From Rhineura floridana (lineage: Eukaryota; Chordata; Lepidosauria; Squamata; Rhineuridae): a stretch of DNA of 64,000 bases. A program made the position numbers and the translations under genes. The notes beneath the pieces were generated by a model. The model was not told the origin of the DNA, searched no databases, and saw only the letters and a list, made by a program, of their open reading frames with translations. Positions 42,697-54,200 of this stretch are shown piece by piece. The stretch is taken from contig NC_084482.1 of assembly GCF_030035675.1 (NCBI RefSeq), positions 74,127,120 through 74,191,119 of the forward strand, read 5' to 3'. Within the stretch, counting starts at the first letter, position 1, and every line of letters begins with the position of its first letter.

Positions 42697-43112
42697 TAAG
42701 AACATAAGAACATAAGAAGAGCCTGCTGGATCAGGCCAGTGGCCCATCTAGTCCAGCATCCTGTTCTCACAGTGGCCAACCAGGTGCCTGGGGGAAGCCC
42801 GCAAGCAGGACCCGAGTGCAAGAACACTCTCCCCTCCTGAGGCTTCTGGCAACTGGTTTTCAGAAGCATGCTGCCTCTGACTAGGGTGGCACAGCACAGC
42901 CATCACGGCTAGTAGCCATTGATAGCCCTGTCCTCCATGAATTTGTCTAATCTTCTTTTAAAGCCGTCCAAGCTGGTGGCCATTACTGCATCTTGTGGGA
43001 GCAAATTCCATAGTTTAACTATGCGCTGAGTAAAGAAGTACTTCCTTTTGTCTGTCCTGAATCTTCCAACATTCAGCTTCTTTGAATGTCCATGAGTTCT
43101 AGTATTATTATA
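42697..43112 (-). mobile_element. CR1 LINE 3' fragment
   Basis: The minus strand reads the last 70 codons of CR1 pol (HGHSKKLNVGRFRTDKRKYF ... DRAINGY) and its 3' UTR, ending in TTCTTATG repeats (42697-42717). The coding part is almost the same as 34120-34315 and still open. Strong 5' truncation. Confidence 0.92.
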
Positions 43113-43204
43113 AAAATAATTTGGATCTATGTCTGGTGGGTAAAGTGGTAGATATAAAAAGGACATAGTATACTCAGTGGTACCAGGAAAGGAGGGGGGA
43201 GAGT

Positions 43205-44350
43205 GAATTTGTTGTTTGAGCTCCTAAACATTTATAGTATTCTGGAGAAATGCCTGGCTGCCTGGAATGGGAATCTGTGGGGGAAGAGCAAGAGGAGCAC
43301 TCCTCCCCACTGGATACCCCACAATCTCCAGATTCCCAGACTTCATTTTTAAACTAAGGGTAGAAACACACTCACTGTTTTGCTGGCTCCTGTGTGACTC
43401 CATCTCACTCTTCTGAAAATGGGGGCACATGACACTAGTCAAACCTCACCCCTTTTACTATAAAACCTGCTGGGAGCCACTTGAGTGCCCTTTTTTTTCT
43501 TTTAAAGTCATCTTCAAAGAGATTTTGCAACTGGTCAGCAGATCAACCCATTCCCTCTCCAGGTGTGGTTAATGGAAACACTTTGCTGTGGCAACTAGTG
43601 TGTTCGCAGCCTAAGTAAGTTACTAGCACTTACAGAATGTGAGCATAAGGCAAAAGCTGCAGGCAGTATTCTCCTAATTTGTTTTGTGAGAAACTAGCCT
43701 GCTTGCACCTTCCATTGTTTGTACCTAACAAATGAAGTCATAGCAATAACTGATGGAAAGCAGATCTGGCCAGTTAGACAAAGAGTAAGTTAGAAGGAAA
43801 CATCCTGAGAAGGAGGTTCTTGGTTTGTTGGCTGACTCTGGCTCTCCTTACGCCATAATTCCTGCTCAGCTATACCAGGTACTATTTTCCAAGCCATGTT
43901 TCTACTTGGATATATACCCAGGGGTTATGGAGGATCTCCTGTTGTCTTCAATGGATATTTCCAAGCTACTCCAGATAATTTGCTTGCTTGAACTCCTAAA
44001 CATCATGCCCTGGAGAAAAGCCTGGTTAGCTGGAATGTGCATCCACAGGGGGTTGGGGATAAGGGGGACAGTCCACTCCGTTGGATACCCCATAGTCTCC
44101 AGATTCCCAGCCTTCATTTTCTAACTGAGTAAGTTACTAGCACTTCTAGAATTGGAGTATAAGGCAAAACCAGCAAGTACTATTCTCCTAATTTGTTTCG
44201 TGAGAAACTAGCTGCTCCCACCTTTCATTGTTGGTAGCCAACAAATGAAGACATAGCAATAACTAACATTTAGGAAAGCAGATCTGGCCAGATAGACAAA
44301 GAGTAAGTTAGAGGAAAACTTCCTGAGAAGGAAGTTTGTGGTTTGTTCTT
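43205..44350. repeat. Local tandem duplication (about 510-bp unit)
   Basis: 43205-43362 matches 43985-44125 (CCTAAACAT..., CTGGATACCCCACAATCTCC), and 43613-43835 matches 44127-44350 (AGTAAGTTACTAGCACTT..., AGCAGATCTGGCCAG). The first unit is longer because a MITE (43363-43612) is inserted between its halves. Non-coding. Confidence 0.75.
43363..43612 (+). repeat. MITE inserted in tandem unit
   Basis: Bounded by GTAGAAACACACTCACTG and the inverted-like CAACTAGTGTGTTCGCAGCC. Absent from the matching place in the second unit (44125/44127). An inverted relative lies at 7285-7560. Confidence 0.65.
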
Positions 44351-44754
44351 AAGTCTTTTCTGTTGGGACGCTTCCAGTCCCAACTGTTGCTATTTCCGGG
44401 TGGGAATCAATCACACACTGGCATATTCAGGTTGTGCAATTAAACTTGATTGGAAAGTTGGGAACAACAAATTCACTTCCCTGAAAGTTCAGACTTTTTG
44501 TGATAAGGAAACTGCAAGGCAGCATCCAGTAGATATGTAAAGAATATCCCTAATAAAATGGTATTATAAATGTCCTTAGAGGTCCCCCTGCCCAAATTTA
44601 ATCCACTCAACAAGTCTGCCATTCGTTTCATAAATGTATACCAACACCTTCAGCACTATAATGTTCCCAGTGTGACACTGATCTCAGCATTGCACTGAGG
44701 CATCTGTGGGAACAGGTGGGGGAACCAGCACAATACGACATGTCTGCATGTTTA

Positions 44755-45000
44755 ATGATCCAGGTGAGAAGGTGGCTCTGCCCAACCAGTCCTGGCTGCA
44801 ATAATGGACTGGAGGAGGGCTAACAAAGTGAGGCTCAATCCAGACAAGGCAGGGGCATGGTTAGTAGGTGGTTCCTCTATCTGGATGTTAGGTATACTGT
44901 TTTATTTGTTTTATAATTGTGTACTTTATTGTTGTAAAACACCCTGGGACCTTATGGTAAAGGACATATAAGAAATCTAATAAAACACACAAACACCCTG
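44755..45000 (+). mobile_element. L2 LINE fragment, internally deleted
   Basis: Same structure as 7020-7255: GAGGGCTAACAAAGTGAGGC joined to the 3' tail, so the insertion predates the old duplication. Confidence 0.7.
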
Positions 45001-45014
45001 TTCTATGAGGGGTT

Positions 45015-45170
45015 ACATTCCCCCTAAAGCAGGGGTAGACACCATGCTTTCCGTCAGGTGTTGTTGGACCCCAGTTCCCAGTATCTGTGAGTATTGGCTA
45101 TGCTGGCTGGGGCTGATGGGTGTTGGATGCAACAACCTTGGGAAGGCACCATATTGGCTACCCCTGTCTT
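45015..45170. repeat. Palindromic hAT-like MITE
   Basis: CTAAAGCAGGGGTAGACACC ... GGCTGGGGCTGATGGGTGTTGG ... TTGGCTACCCCTGTCTTTAA. Partner of 7845-7965. Confidence 0.6.
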
Positions 45171-45316
45171 TAAGGATCACGTGTAGCTAGGGGATGCTCT
45201 TGGGTCCCCCTGTGTCAAGACACAGGCATCCTCAGTAGTGTGGACTGCCTTTTACCAACTTAAATTGATGTGGATGTGGATAACCTGGCTTCAGTGACAG
45301 ATGCTCTGGGAGCTTC

Positions 45317-46100
45317 TGTGACGTCCTTCCCTGGCACCACCTGCGTCGCTCTCACTCGTGGCTACCAGCAGTCAGGATTGTCGTGTTTATTTTTACCTCT
45401 CTCCACTCCAGCACAGATCTCAACAGATTCCTCTGCTAAGCCACACTACCCAACACTGTGTATCCAATATAACCTCTGGACTGTGCCTTAGTCTCTTCCT
45501 GGTTATTTTGATACCTTGTGTCTGTGTGTATAGGTAATTCCCAACCCCCCTGAAGCCTCTTGCCTATGAAGCTCACAGCTCTGGGTTGCTCTGTGGTACT
45601 GGATGTTGATACAATATCTCTTCCTTCACCGCTGCCACTATTTGATACTATTTCTTCTTCAGCCTTGGTTACTCTGCCTCCCCCCTGGTCTGTGCCCCCC
45701 CAGCTGAGGAATCAGGCTTTAAGTAAACCAAGAAAATATTTATTGATAACACTAAGAATCACAAGATTACTTACAGATTTCATTGACAAGCATATGGTTT
45801 CATATATGTTTCTCTTATGTTCCTAATTCCTATTATTTGCCTCAGAACTCCCAATTTAATATCTCAACAGCCACCTCTTACTCTCCACATCAACCTCCCT
45901 GTCCACAACCACCCTGTCCAACCCCCACCCCGACTCAACTGTCATCCTCTCATTTATACCTTCAGCCATTCAAACACACAGCCAATCATCATCCAGCATT
46001 CTACAGCCCATGTACTCCTCACTCACTCCACTTACCATATTTCCTATAATAAACCTGCACTTACCATATTTACATTACATTCACATACAGAAACATCACA
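45317..46100 (-). mobile_element. Solo LTR, unassigned family
   Basis: 784 bases, TGTGACG...CATCACA, with an imperfect 5-bp flank repeat (GCTTC/GCCTC). On the minus strand there is a TATAAA-like motif (about 45952) and then AATAAA (about 45745), the order expected in an LTR. It is absent from the matching place in the older duplicate (about 8110), so it inserted after that duplication. No internal genes remain. A fossil; age moderate. Confidence 0.65.
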
Positions 46101-46419
46101 GCCTCCCTGCAATAACATTGGGAAAGCATTGCAAAACAATGAATAAAGGAGAATGTGTTGTGGATCGTCCAATATAAATCCACCATTAATGCACTATTAT
46201 TGTGTCAGTGACATGCTACAGAATATACTTGCAAAAAAACAACAACAGTCTGGAGGGTCCCTTAATACCTTTTAACATCACAAATTTGCTTTGATTTGAT
46301 TCTTGACAGAATAATGGCAATTTCGTGTTTAGCTTTTGTAGCTGGACTGAATTTTGTTGGATTGGTTTTTAATTTGTGACTTTCTCTGGATTTATGGCTG
46401 GATCTGATCTAGTGTTGGC

Positions 46420-47640
46420 AGGGCCACTGACAGTCGACAGAAATTTCTACCAGGACCAGAGCCAGCAGGGTGCCCAGACTCTTAGCTTTCATTTAAAAAA
46501 CAAAGTAAGTTTATAAATGATCTACAACAAAAGTTATACACCAAAATGCGAACTATCGTGCTCCCACAATTTCTGTGAAATGAGCTAGTTGGCTACTCTA
46601 ATCCCTGCCCTTTCAGGTTTTTAGCCAATGAGTGAAGTCAGAACTGTGATTGACAAGGGATTTGCTGAACACCAAACAATAGCTAGAAACCCTTACAAGT
46701 GTTGAAAAGAGCTGACTTTTCCTGCTTGTCTCTGCATATTGGTTAATGGTGTGCATGTGCACATCATGTGAGCTGAATAAGCTTATAGCTTTTAGCAGCA
46801 GCACGTGAGCCTGACTGCCATTTTCTCTGTATCTGTGAACATCCAGCACAAGATCCAGAAGATCGAAGAAGCACATGCAGCACACCAGGATCTTGGTAGG
46901 CATGCCACCCTGGGTTCCTACTGGGATGAAAGGCGGGATATAAATCTAATAAATAAATAAATAAAATGCATAGCAAACAATTTCAGTGATTATAATAAAA
47001 GTGTGCATGCAGGGTTTTTTATTTGTTTGCAAAATATAGCATATTACACATTTTGTCTATCAAATAATTTTTGAACAGAAAAAAGGTGTATAAGCAACTT
47101 ATGATGCTATTACAATGTGTTATAGTTCTCTAAATATGAGTCATACAAGTTTAAATTATCCTGGGCTACTGAACAGAGCAGTTGATTTGACAAATTTGTA
47201 GCCTGTTTTGAAAATGTTCCCAATGAGGCTTTAATCCTGTACTCCCTTTTCTGGGAGTAAAGCTGCAATCCTAAACCCACATACTTGGGCGTAAACCCCA
47301 CTGAATTCAATAGGATTTACTTTTGAGCAGGCATGGTTAAGATTGTGCTGGAAATCAGTGGGACTTATGAACAGACATAGCGTAGGATTGTTGTTAATCC
47401 TTCTCTCCCCCCTCCTATTTTTAAGGCAATTAGGCAGGGCTTACTCAGGTGTCAATGCTGTTATTTGGTAGGAAAAGAATACTGATATTTAAAAAAATAA
47501 AATAAAGTTCTAAAATAAAGTTCTGCAATGACCAACTGGTTTTGGCAATAAACTATGATATGGGGTGTATGTATTTTTACATCCCCTGTGTGTGTGTGTG
47601 TAGTCTTTCCAACACCTTGTGAGGTAGGATAGGCTGAGTT
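46420..47640 (+). mobile_element. hAT-like transposon copy D, partial
   Basis: 46480-46680 is similar to 23890-24130 (right-end region), and 47250-47640 to 24290-24640 (AATGACCAACTGGTTTTGGC, TATGGGGTGTATGTATTTTT). It interrupts the old duplicate flank between 46416 and about 48770; GTGTTGG occurs on both sides. A SINE-like tail (46880-46970) is nested. Confidence 0.45.
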
Positions 47641-48111
47641 TTTGTGTGTGTGCTTAGAGTATTTGTGCTTGTGTGTTAGCAAGGTATTTAGTTTTTGGTA
47701 ATTTGCCGTAAAATATCAGGACTGTGGAAAGTTGAAGTTAAAGTGATGAGTGGGCTCCCTTTGTGCATGTTTCCCCCCTAACTGCATGGCTTGTGAATAT
47801 GAGATTATATATATATGCACCTCGCTTTTCTTCCTGAGTCCTGTCACCTCCTTTCATCTTTGCAACAAACTTAGGCTGAGAGTTAGTTCAGTCAAGCTGC
47901 ACAATGTTTTTTTAGCTGCTTCTATATTTTTAAATATTATTTTAATGTTTACGTGTTATTTAATAATTGCATGATTATGGTATTTGAACTATTTAAAACA
48001 GTTGTAAAATACCTTGAGAGGGCAGGAACTCTGAAAGGCAGGTTAAAAATCTGTTAAATACATCTTAAATCAAGACTGTGGATTCAAGATAACTGTTCAT
48101 ATTGATAATAT
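47641..48111. other. Unassigned DNA with LINE-tail remnant
   Basis: About 47990-48060 (GTAAAATACCTTGAGAGGGC ... TAAAAATCTGTTAAATAC) resembles an L2/CR1-type 3' end. The rest is AT-rich and non-coding. Confidence 0.4.
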
Positions 48112-48661
48112 TGTTGCGCGCCTCCCCAATCTCCAAGCGGTGAGATTTCAGGGGTCCCTGCACTCATCCAGGGTTTGGTTTCCTTTGGGAAGAAGGTCAG
48201 TGGAGACTGCAGTGTCTTTATGAAATATGGTTTATTTACACGCATTCCAACCTGAGCTCAAGGATGGGTTCAATGCATCAGCAGTCCAATATTCAGCTTT
48301 TCCATCTGGGTTGCAAGAGGCACCTCAAAAGCCATGGTGCAGAGAGCCTGTCTCTCTCTGCCTGCCTGCAGCCCCAGCCATTCTCTAGCCACACTAAAAC
48401 TACAAGCACAACTCTGCTAGCTGCCAGGAGTGGGGGAGAGCCTCTCCAGGAGAGTTTCAATCACAAAAGGGGTCTTCCTAGCCCATTCTCCATTGCTAGG
48501 CAACTGATTGGCCCATTATCTTACCTGGCCAATCTATTTGGTTAACAAAAGACTGATTTGACCAGCAGAGAGTTCCTCATTCCAAGGCACAGGATTCCAA
48601 ATCAGAGGCTGGAAAGGGGACCCACAGGAACCATCCATTCCAACCCCCCATGCTCATAACA
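48112..48661 (-). mobile_element. Solo LTR, inverted relative to 56971-57527
   Basis: Same family as 56971-57527 in opposite orientation; ends TGTTGCGCG...CTCATAACA on the + strand. About 90% alike by eye. Flanks ATAT/CTAT suggest a decayed 4-bp duplication, consistent with a class I (gammaretrovirus-like) ERV. Fossil with no internal region. Confidence 0.7.
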
Positions 48662-48867
48662 CTATATAAGCAGCCAATACACTGGCAGGAGGTGGGGGAT
48701 GGGTGGGAATGTAGGGAGCCCAACCTACATACAGTGTACCAGGCCCAGGATATTCTGTTGGCATCCCCAACTGCTGTGTTGGTTTTAAAATGGTTTTATT
48801 ATGTGATTTGTTTTAATTTTGTCTATTTTACTATGTATGTCACCAGGAATTTATGAAGCATCTCATA
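48662..48867. other. Upstream flank of resistin copy 2
   Basis: From about 48770 (TTTTACTATGTATGTCACCAGG) it matches 9970-10060, continuing into the duplicated block. No gene. Confidence 0.55.
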
Positions 48868-49271
48868 AGTTGATCAAATATAGTGTGCCTCCTACCCCCT
48901 TCAAATATCTCCACATCAATGTGTCCTGTGTTTAGCCCCCACTCAAATGTATGACATCTATGCATACACTTAGAACTTTCTTCAAAATGTATTTTCCTGA
49001 CAACTGAGAGGTGTTTGCATGGCCTTGGGTGTTTTGCACAAAATAACCATGCAATCATGGACTGTTGCAATTCCAGTGTGATTATCAACTGTTGCCAAAT
49101 TTCCTCACAGCAACAGATTTGTATCACCAAGAGTTTTACACAATAAGTATACCCCCCCTCCTTCTCTGTGACCACAAGGATTTTTTTTTTAAGATTATTG
49201 TGCAAGGGGGTGTTCGGGGGTGTGTGTTTCTGTTGTAAACAGAGTATTATGTGCACCTGCGGGGGTTAAAA

Positions 49272-49351
49272 TCTTTTGAAAGGCTAAAACAATCAGCTGA
49301 CAGATTTTGCAACTTTGCTGTATTTAAAGGGAAGTAGTTTGCTCAGGGAAT
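49272..49351 (+). promoter_or_regulatory. Resistin copy 2 core promoter
   Basis: TATTTAAA at 49321-49328 with the C/EBP-like TTTTGCAAC 16 bases upstream of the TATA start. One base next to the E-box differs from copy 1 (CAGCTGACAG against CAGCTGAGAG). Confidence 0.55.
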
Positions 49352-49384
49352 GAAACTTCTTGAAAGAAACTTGTGTTCTTGAAG
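49352..49384 (+). other. Resistin copy 2 non-coding exon 1
   Basis: Ends AG|GTGAGTATG at 49384/49385, identical to copy 1. The start is estimated from the TATA box. Confidence 0.5.
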
Positions 49385-51247
49385 GTGAGTATGTGCTTTT
49401 TTGACAAGGTAATGGGGGGAAATAAGAGTGGGCAGGCTTTTGTATCTTCTGGGTACATTGATTTCCTTCTTAGACTTGTCTAAGGAGCAAACTGCATGTT
49501 ACTGAGAAAATGCTCTCCAACTTGCTTTCTCCCTCTCCTTCCTTGATCCCAGATGTATAATTCATAGGAAATATAAGTCTGGAGCTCCACTGGGAGAGAA
49601 ATGACAAGTAAGCACCCAGTGAGGAAAGAATTACACATGCCCTTCTGCCCCACCAGCCTTCTTTTCAAAATGGTGTTTCATTATAAACAATCATTGGATC
49701 TGTCTTATACACACACACATACACAAAACAGGGTCATAAATGACACCCACCAAAAGGATTATAGCAGATGTGTGTGGAACTGCAAATGATCACACACCCA
49801 GCAGCTATGTCACACCCTCTGGTATGGACAGAACATAGCAGGAGGATATACACACAGAAAAGCACTATACTCTTGACAGTGTGTAAAGTCAATTTCAGTT
49901 CCATTTGTAGCTTACAACAGAAGAGCAACTACTTCATAGCAATAGGCTCTACCCATCAGGAAGGGGTAGGGGTCAGAAATTCTTAGATGTTAATAAGTAT
50001 CATGATAAGGAATGACATAGTTTATTTTATAAAATTTACTGATTTTCTTTAGTGTTTTTTAAATGCTTTGGTCATCTTTCTCAATTGATTGTATTTATTT
50101 TACCCTTCATTTTGGCACCAACTCATATTGTACATATAGTCTCATTGCCAGGGGTTTGAACATGCCCTCTCTACCAGCAACATCTTTTTTATCCCCTTTT
50201 TACATTTTTTAAATATTGAGTCTGAGGAAGAGTTTTGTGAAATCTGAAAGCTATATTGTAATAGGCTCTAGCTGGCTAACCCCAGACAACAGCCTGGCAA
50301 CTGCATTATGGACCACAGGGAGTTTCTGAACTCTTTTCAAGGGCCCCACATTAAGCACGTTTCAGTAGTTCTTGATGTTACCTAGCATATGAATTATGCA
50401 GTTAGACATGTCTTCTTCCTTGCCACTTGAGCAGGGAGAGAGAGCCCTGGATTATGAAACGCTCTCAGACTGCAAACCAGTATCTTCAGGGTAAGTGCAA
50501 CCTCATCCCACATAGGCTGCATACAATCCCTGGGTTAAATGACCCAAGAGCACATCTGTCTTATCTGGATTAAGTTTCAGTTTGTTCATCCTTATGCAGC
50601 AGTTCCTTACTGCCCCCAGACAGTTCAGGGATTTCTGCCACTTTCCTGTGATCAGGCTTGTAGGATTCTCCCTCCTGCAGTGTAGCATGTCAAAGAGGAC
50701 CTCAGTCTTATTTCAAGCAACTCTGACATCATAAATGAAAGTAGTGGTGAGGTGACATGTAGTTGTAGATCTCTCCTAGTGACAATGACATTGGTGCAGG
50801 ATTGCTCAAGCTCTGTATCCTGCAGCAAGAGAGCTATCCCTAAAGAAAACCCCAAATCATATTCTCTGCTGCTGCTCAGAGCCCTGTTCATCCTCAAAGA
50901 GTCTCCCACAAGCAATGGAAAATGACAGAGCTTGTACTTCAGCCTGCTGAGACCCTTGAGTAGTGGGCAGGCACAGGTAGTCCTAAACTAGCCAGCAAAG
51001 CAATACCATCCAGTGAGGAAAGGGGTGGGAGGAAGAGCAGGATTTCTGTCTGCAGTGGCACCACCAAGAATCCTGGACACCTTGTATTTCTTTTGTGGGT
51101 AGCTGCTGCAGTGGGGCTCCTTCCCATGTGGCCTCTATGATCTTGCATAATATGAAATGAATATCATGGCTCCATACATATGGACTGACATGGCAGAGTA
51201 TGTAATAGCTGCATTTTTTCCTCTGCACGTAGGTTTGCACTAGGATA

Positions 51248-54200
51248 ATGAAATACACCATATTCCTGCTCTTTGCTGTGCTGATGTTTGCAAAATATTC
51301 AAGTGCTCAAGAATGTCCTATCAAATGTGCTATTGAAAGTCTAATTAACCAGAAGATCCAGTCATCAGTTGATGCCACAGGTATTTGGATCTGGGGCTGT
51401 GGACCTTTTATGATGTTTGAAACTCTATGCCCCATTATCATTGTAAAATTCCCAATTTCTTCTAGGATTTTCTTGTGAAAACTCACAGTGCTTGCTTTAA
51501 AGGTCTGGGAAACCAAGGCTGTCTTGTCACCAATATTTTGCCCTGAATCAGTGTCCTCACGTATTGTAAACTAAAAAGAGCATGAACCATAAATGTCTCT
51601 CTTACCCAGTGACTGCTGGTGCCTAGACCTGGTACAGCTGCTATGGGAGTGTGGCCAAAGAGGTCATGGGGGAGTGGCCAAATTTTGGTTTTCTCCTCAT
51701 CCTCCTCTCTTGCAAACATACTGTGGATACTTAAGCATTCCAGTTTTACATGAGCACCTAACTAAACTGTAAAATGTCTTGCTAGGGTTCAGAAGGGATT
51801 CTGGCTGCTGTCACAGCAGTATCATAGATAACTGTTATTTCCTAAAGATCTCCAGAGTTGCTTTTTAAAAAAATAAAACCAATCCTGTAAACTGTAAGTT
51901 CCTATCACTCGGAGAAAAAAATATGGCAGGTGGGGAAAAACAAGAAGCCGATTTGTTAGAAAAAGGAGTCTTTCACACAATATGATCAGTTCTGAATACT
52001 GCAGCAGGACGTTCCTCAATTATTCCACTGGTGTGGAGACTAAGACATTCATACAAAGTATATTTAAGTCTCTTGGTTTTTATAAAAGTAGAGATTTGCT
52101 TAACTTGAAGCAGGGATTTGCTTAACTCAAAATTCCTTCTCCTTTTGATCAACCATATTTACAGAGGTTCCACGTCACCACTCAAGTTGAAATTGGAGCT
52201 GGAAGTGTGCAACAACCCCACACATGCCCTGCTAATAGGATTACCAATGGCAGGATATCTATGTTATCAACTACTCTCCTGTTCTCTTCTCCCCCAGCCC
52301 CCATCATGAAAGACAGTCCTGGGTTCCTGGGTTCAGAAAGAAAATAAACATCTCGTCTTCTTCAAAGCATTCCTAAGCTTTTTATTTTAATTAAAATAAT
52401 TATAATAGGTTCTTGCTCTTATCCCTATGAGGATTAATTATCTTGCATAAACTCATGTCAAATTTGCAGATACTTTAAATAAATAAAAATAAATTAAAAA
52501 GGTCCAGTCCAGCCCAGTCCATTCTTGGGGCTGTTTGCCACAAAGAATCTCCTCTTCCTCCCACCCTGACAATAAAAGTGTCCAGCCCATGAAAAAAAAC
52601 ACCCAGATTCTCTCAACACACACACACACGCAGTTATGATGCCAGCCAAACAATGGGGGGGGAGGTAGTTTGCCACCAAGAATCTTTCCCCCCATAAAAA
52701 GAGCTAGTTTGGCCCATGAAGAAACCAGACCCCCTCACACACACACACCTTATGATGCCAGCCAAACATTTTTGGGCGGTTTGCCACCAAGAATCTTCTC
52801 TTTCATCACCCTGACAATAAAAAAGGCCTAGTTTGGCCCATGGAGAAACCAGACGCCCCCATACACACCTTATGATGCTAGCCAAACATTTTTGGGGCCA
52901 TTTCCCACCAAGAAGACTCTCCTTTCCCTTCCCAGTGCCCTACAATAAATATGGCCCACCCCTGCCTATGAAGAAACCAAACCTGCTTTTAGAGTACTTT
53001 ACCACCACTTCTCTCATTGATTTGTCTATATATCTGAGCATACCCAGAGCCAATGTGTGATTCTGACATAGTCTAAGACTAGCAAATGTAGTACTGCTCT
53101 TGCAGCAGTCTAGTCTCCTCCCTAATTTGCCTGTGTTAGAGACAGATAGACAGATGTCTTAACAACAGACGGAGCAGAAGCTTTCTAACAGGGCTGACAA
53201 GCAGGCAGACCAAGAGAAGGGATCTCTTTGCCACAGCCACACTTTTGGCTAAGCAGTGCAGAGAGCTGATTGGCCAGAGAACACATAAGATTGACACAGG
53301 TTGACATAAATATTTGCAAAACTTCTCTGAGTTCAAATAGAAGTATAAAATGTGTGTGGAACAAGAAAGAGTGTGTGGCTTTGAGATAGGGGGAGGGTGT
53401 AAAAATTGCTTGACATTCTCACTGGAGGGCTGTGCCTCAGTAGCCCAATGGACTGGCCTCCACTGCTCTTACCATACCAGAAAAACCTTTATATTATTGC
53501 TAGATCAAGTTTGCTACTGTTTGATGAAGTTAGTTTCAACTTGGGATCCTTTCTAAATTGAGAAGTTAATAACTGTGTAAGATCCTGAGATGTGTTTTCT
53601 TACTAAATAGTGTTGAAACTCTATTTCTGAGTTTCTTGTTCTTCTAGATAGCATTTAAGCAGAATTTATCTTAGGATAGTTGGCACTTTCCTCAGTGCAC
53701 AAGTGATAGACCAATTTATAATTAACAGTTGATGCTATGATTTAAGTGAGTTTAAAATGCAAAACTGAACACCCTCAGGTGTTTTTTTTTAATTCAGGGT
53801 TAGCAAACTGTTCTTTGTTTGAGTCTTTTTGCTCGAACCTAGGCCACATCCATACCATGCATTTAAAACATTTTACCACTTTAAACAGTTGTGGCTTCCT
53901 CTCAAGAATCCTGGGAACTGTAGTTTATAAAGGGCGCTGAGAGTTGTTAGGAAACCTGTTTTCCTCAGAGTTACAGTTCCCAGAATTCCCTGGGGATAGA
54001 TTGTTAAACCACTCTGGGAACTGTAGCACTGTGAGGGGAATAGGGGTTTATTAACAACTGTCAGTACCCTAACAAGCTGCATTTCTCAGGATTCTTTGGA
54101 AGAAGCCGTGACTGATAAAGTTTCATAATGCTTTAAATGTATAGTGCAGATATGGCCCTAGTAATGTAGAAGCAGTTATAAAAACATGGAATGGTGGTGT

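Larger units (their letters stand above)
44508..48867 (+). repeat. Older segmental duplication, right copy
   Basis: Counterpart of 6557-10060: GGAAACTGCAAGGCAGCATCC at 44507 matches 6558, the L2 tail 44755-45000 matches 7020-7255, the MITE 45015-45170 matches 7845-7965, 46112-46416 matches 9605-9925 and 48770-48867 matches 9970-10060. It runs without a break into resistin copy 2, so it is the natural upstream flank of that gene. Confidence 0.75.

Noticed and set aside
45560-46146. Proline- and histidine-rich frames
   Set aside because: They lie within a solo LTR on the opposite strand and reflect its base composition.
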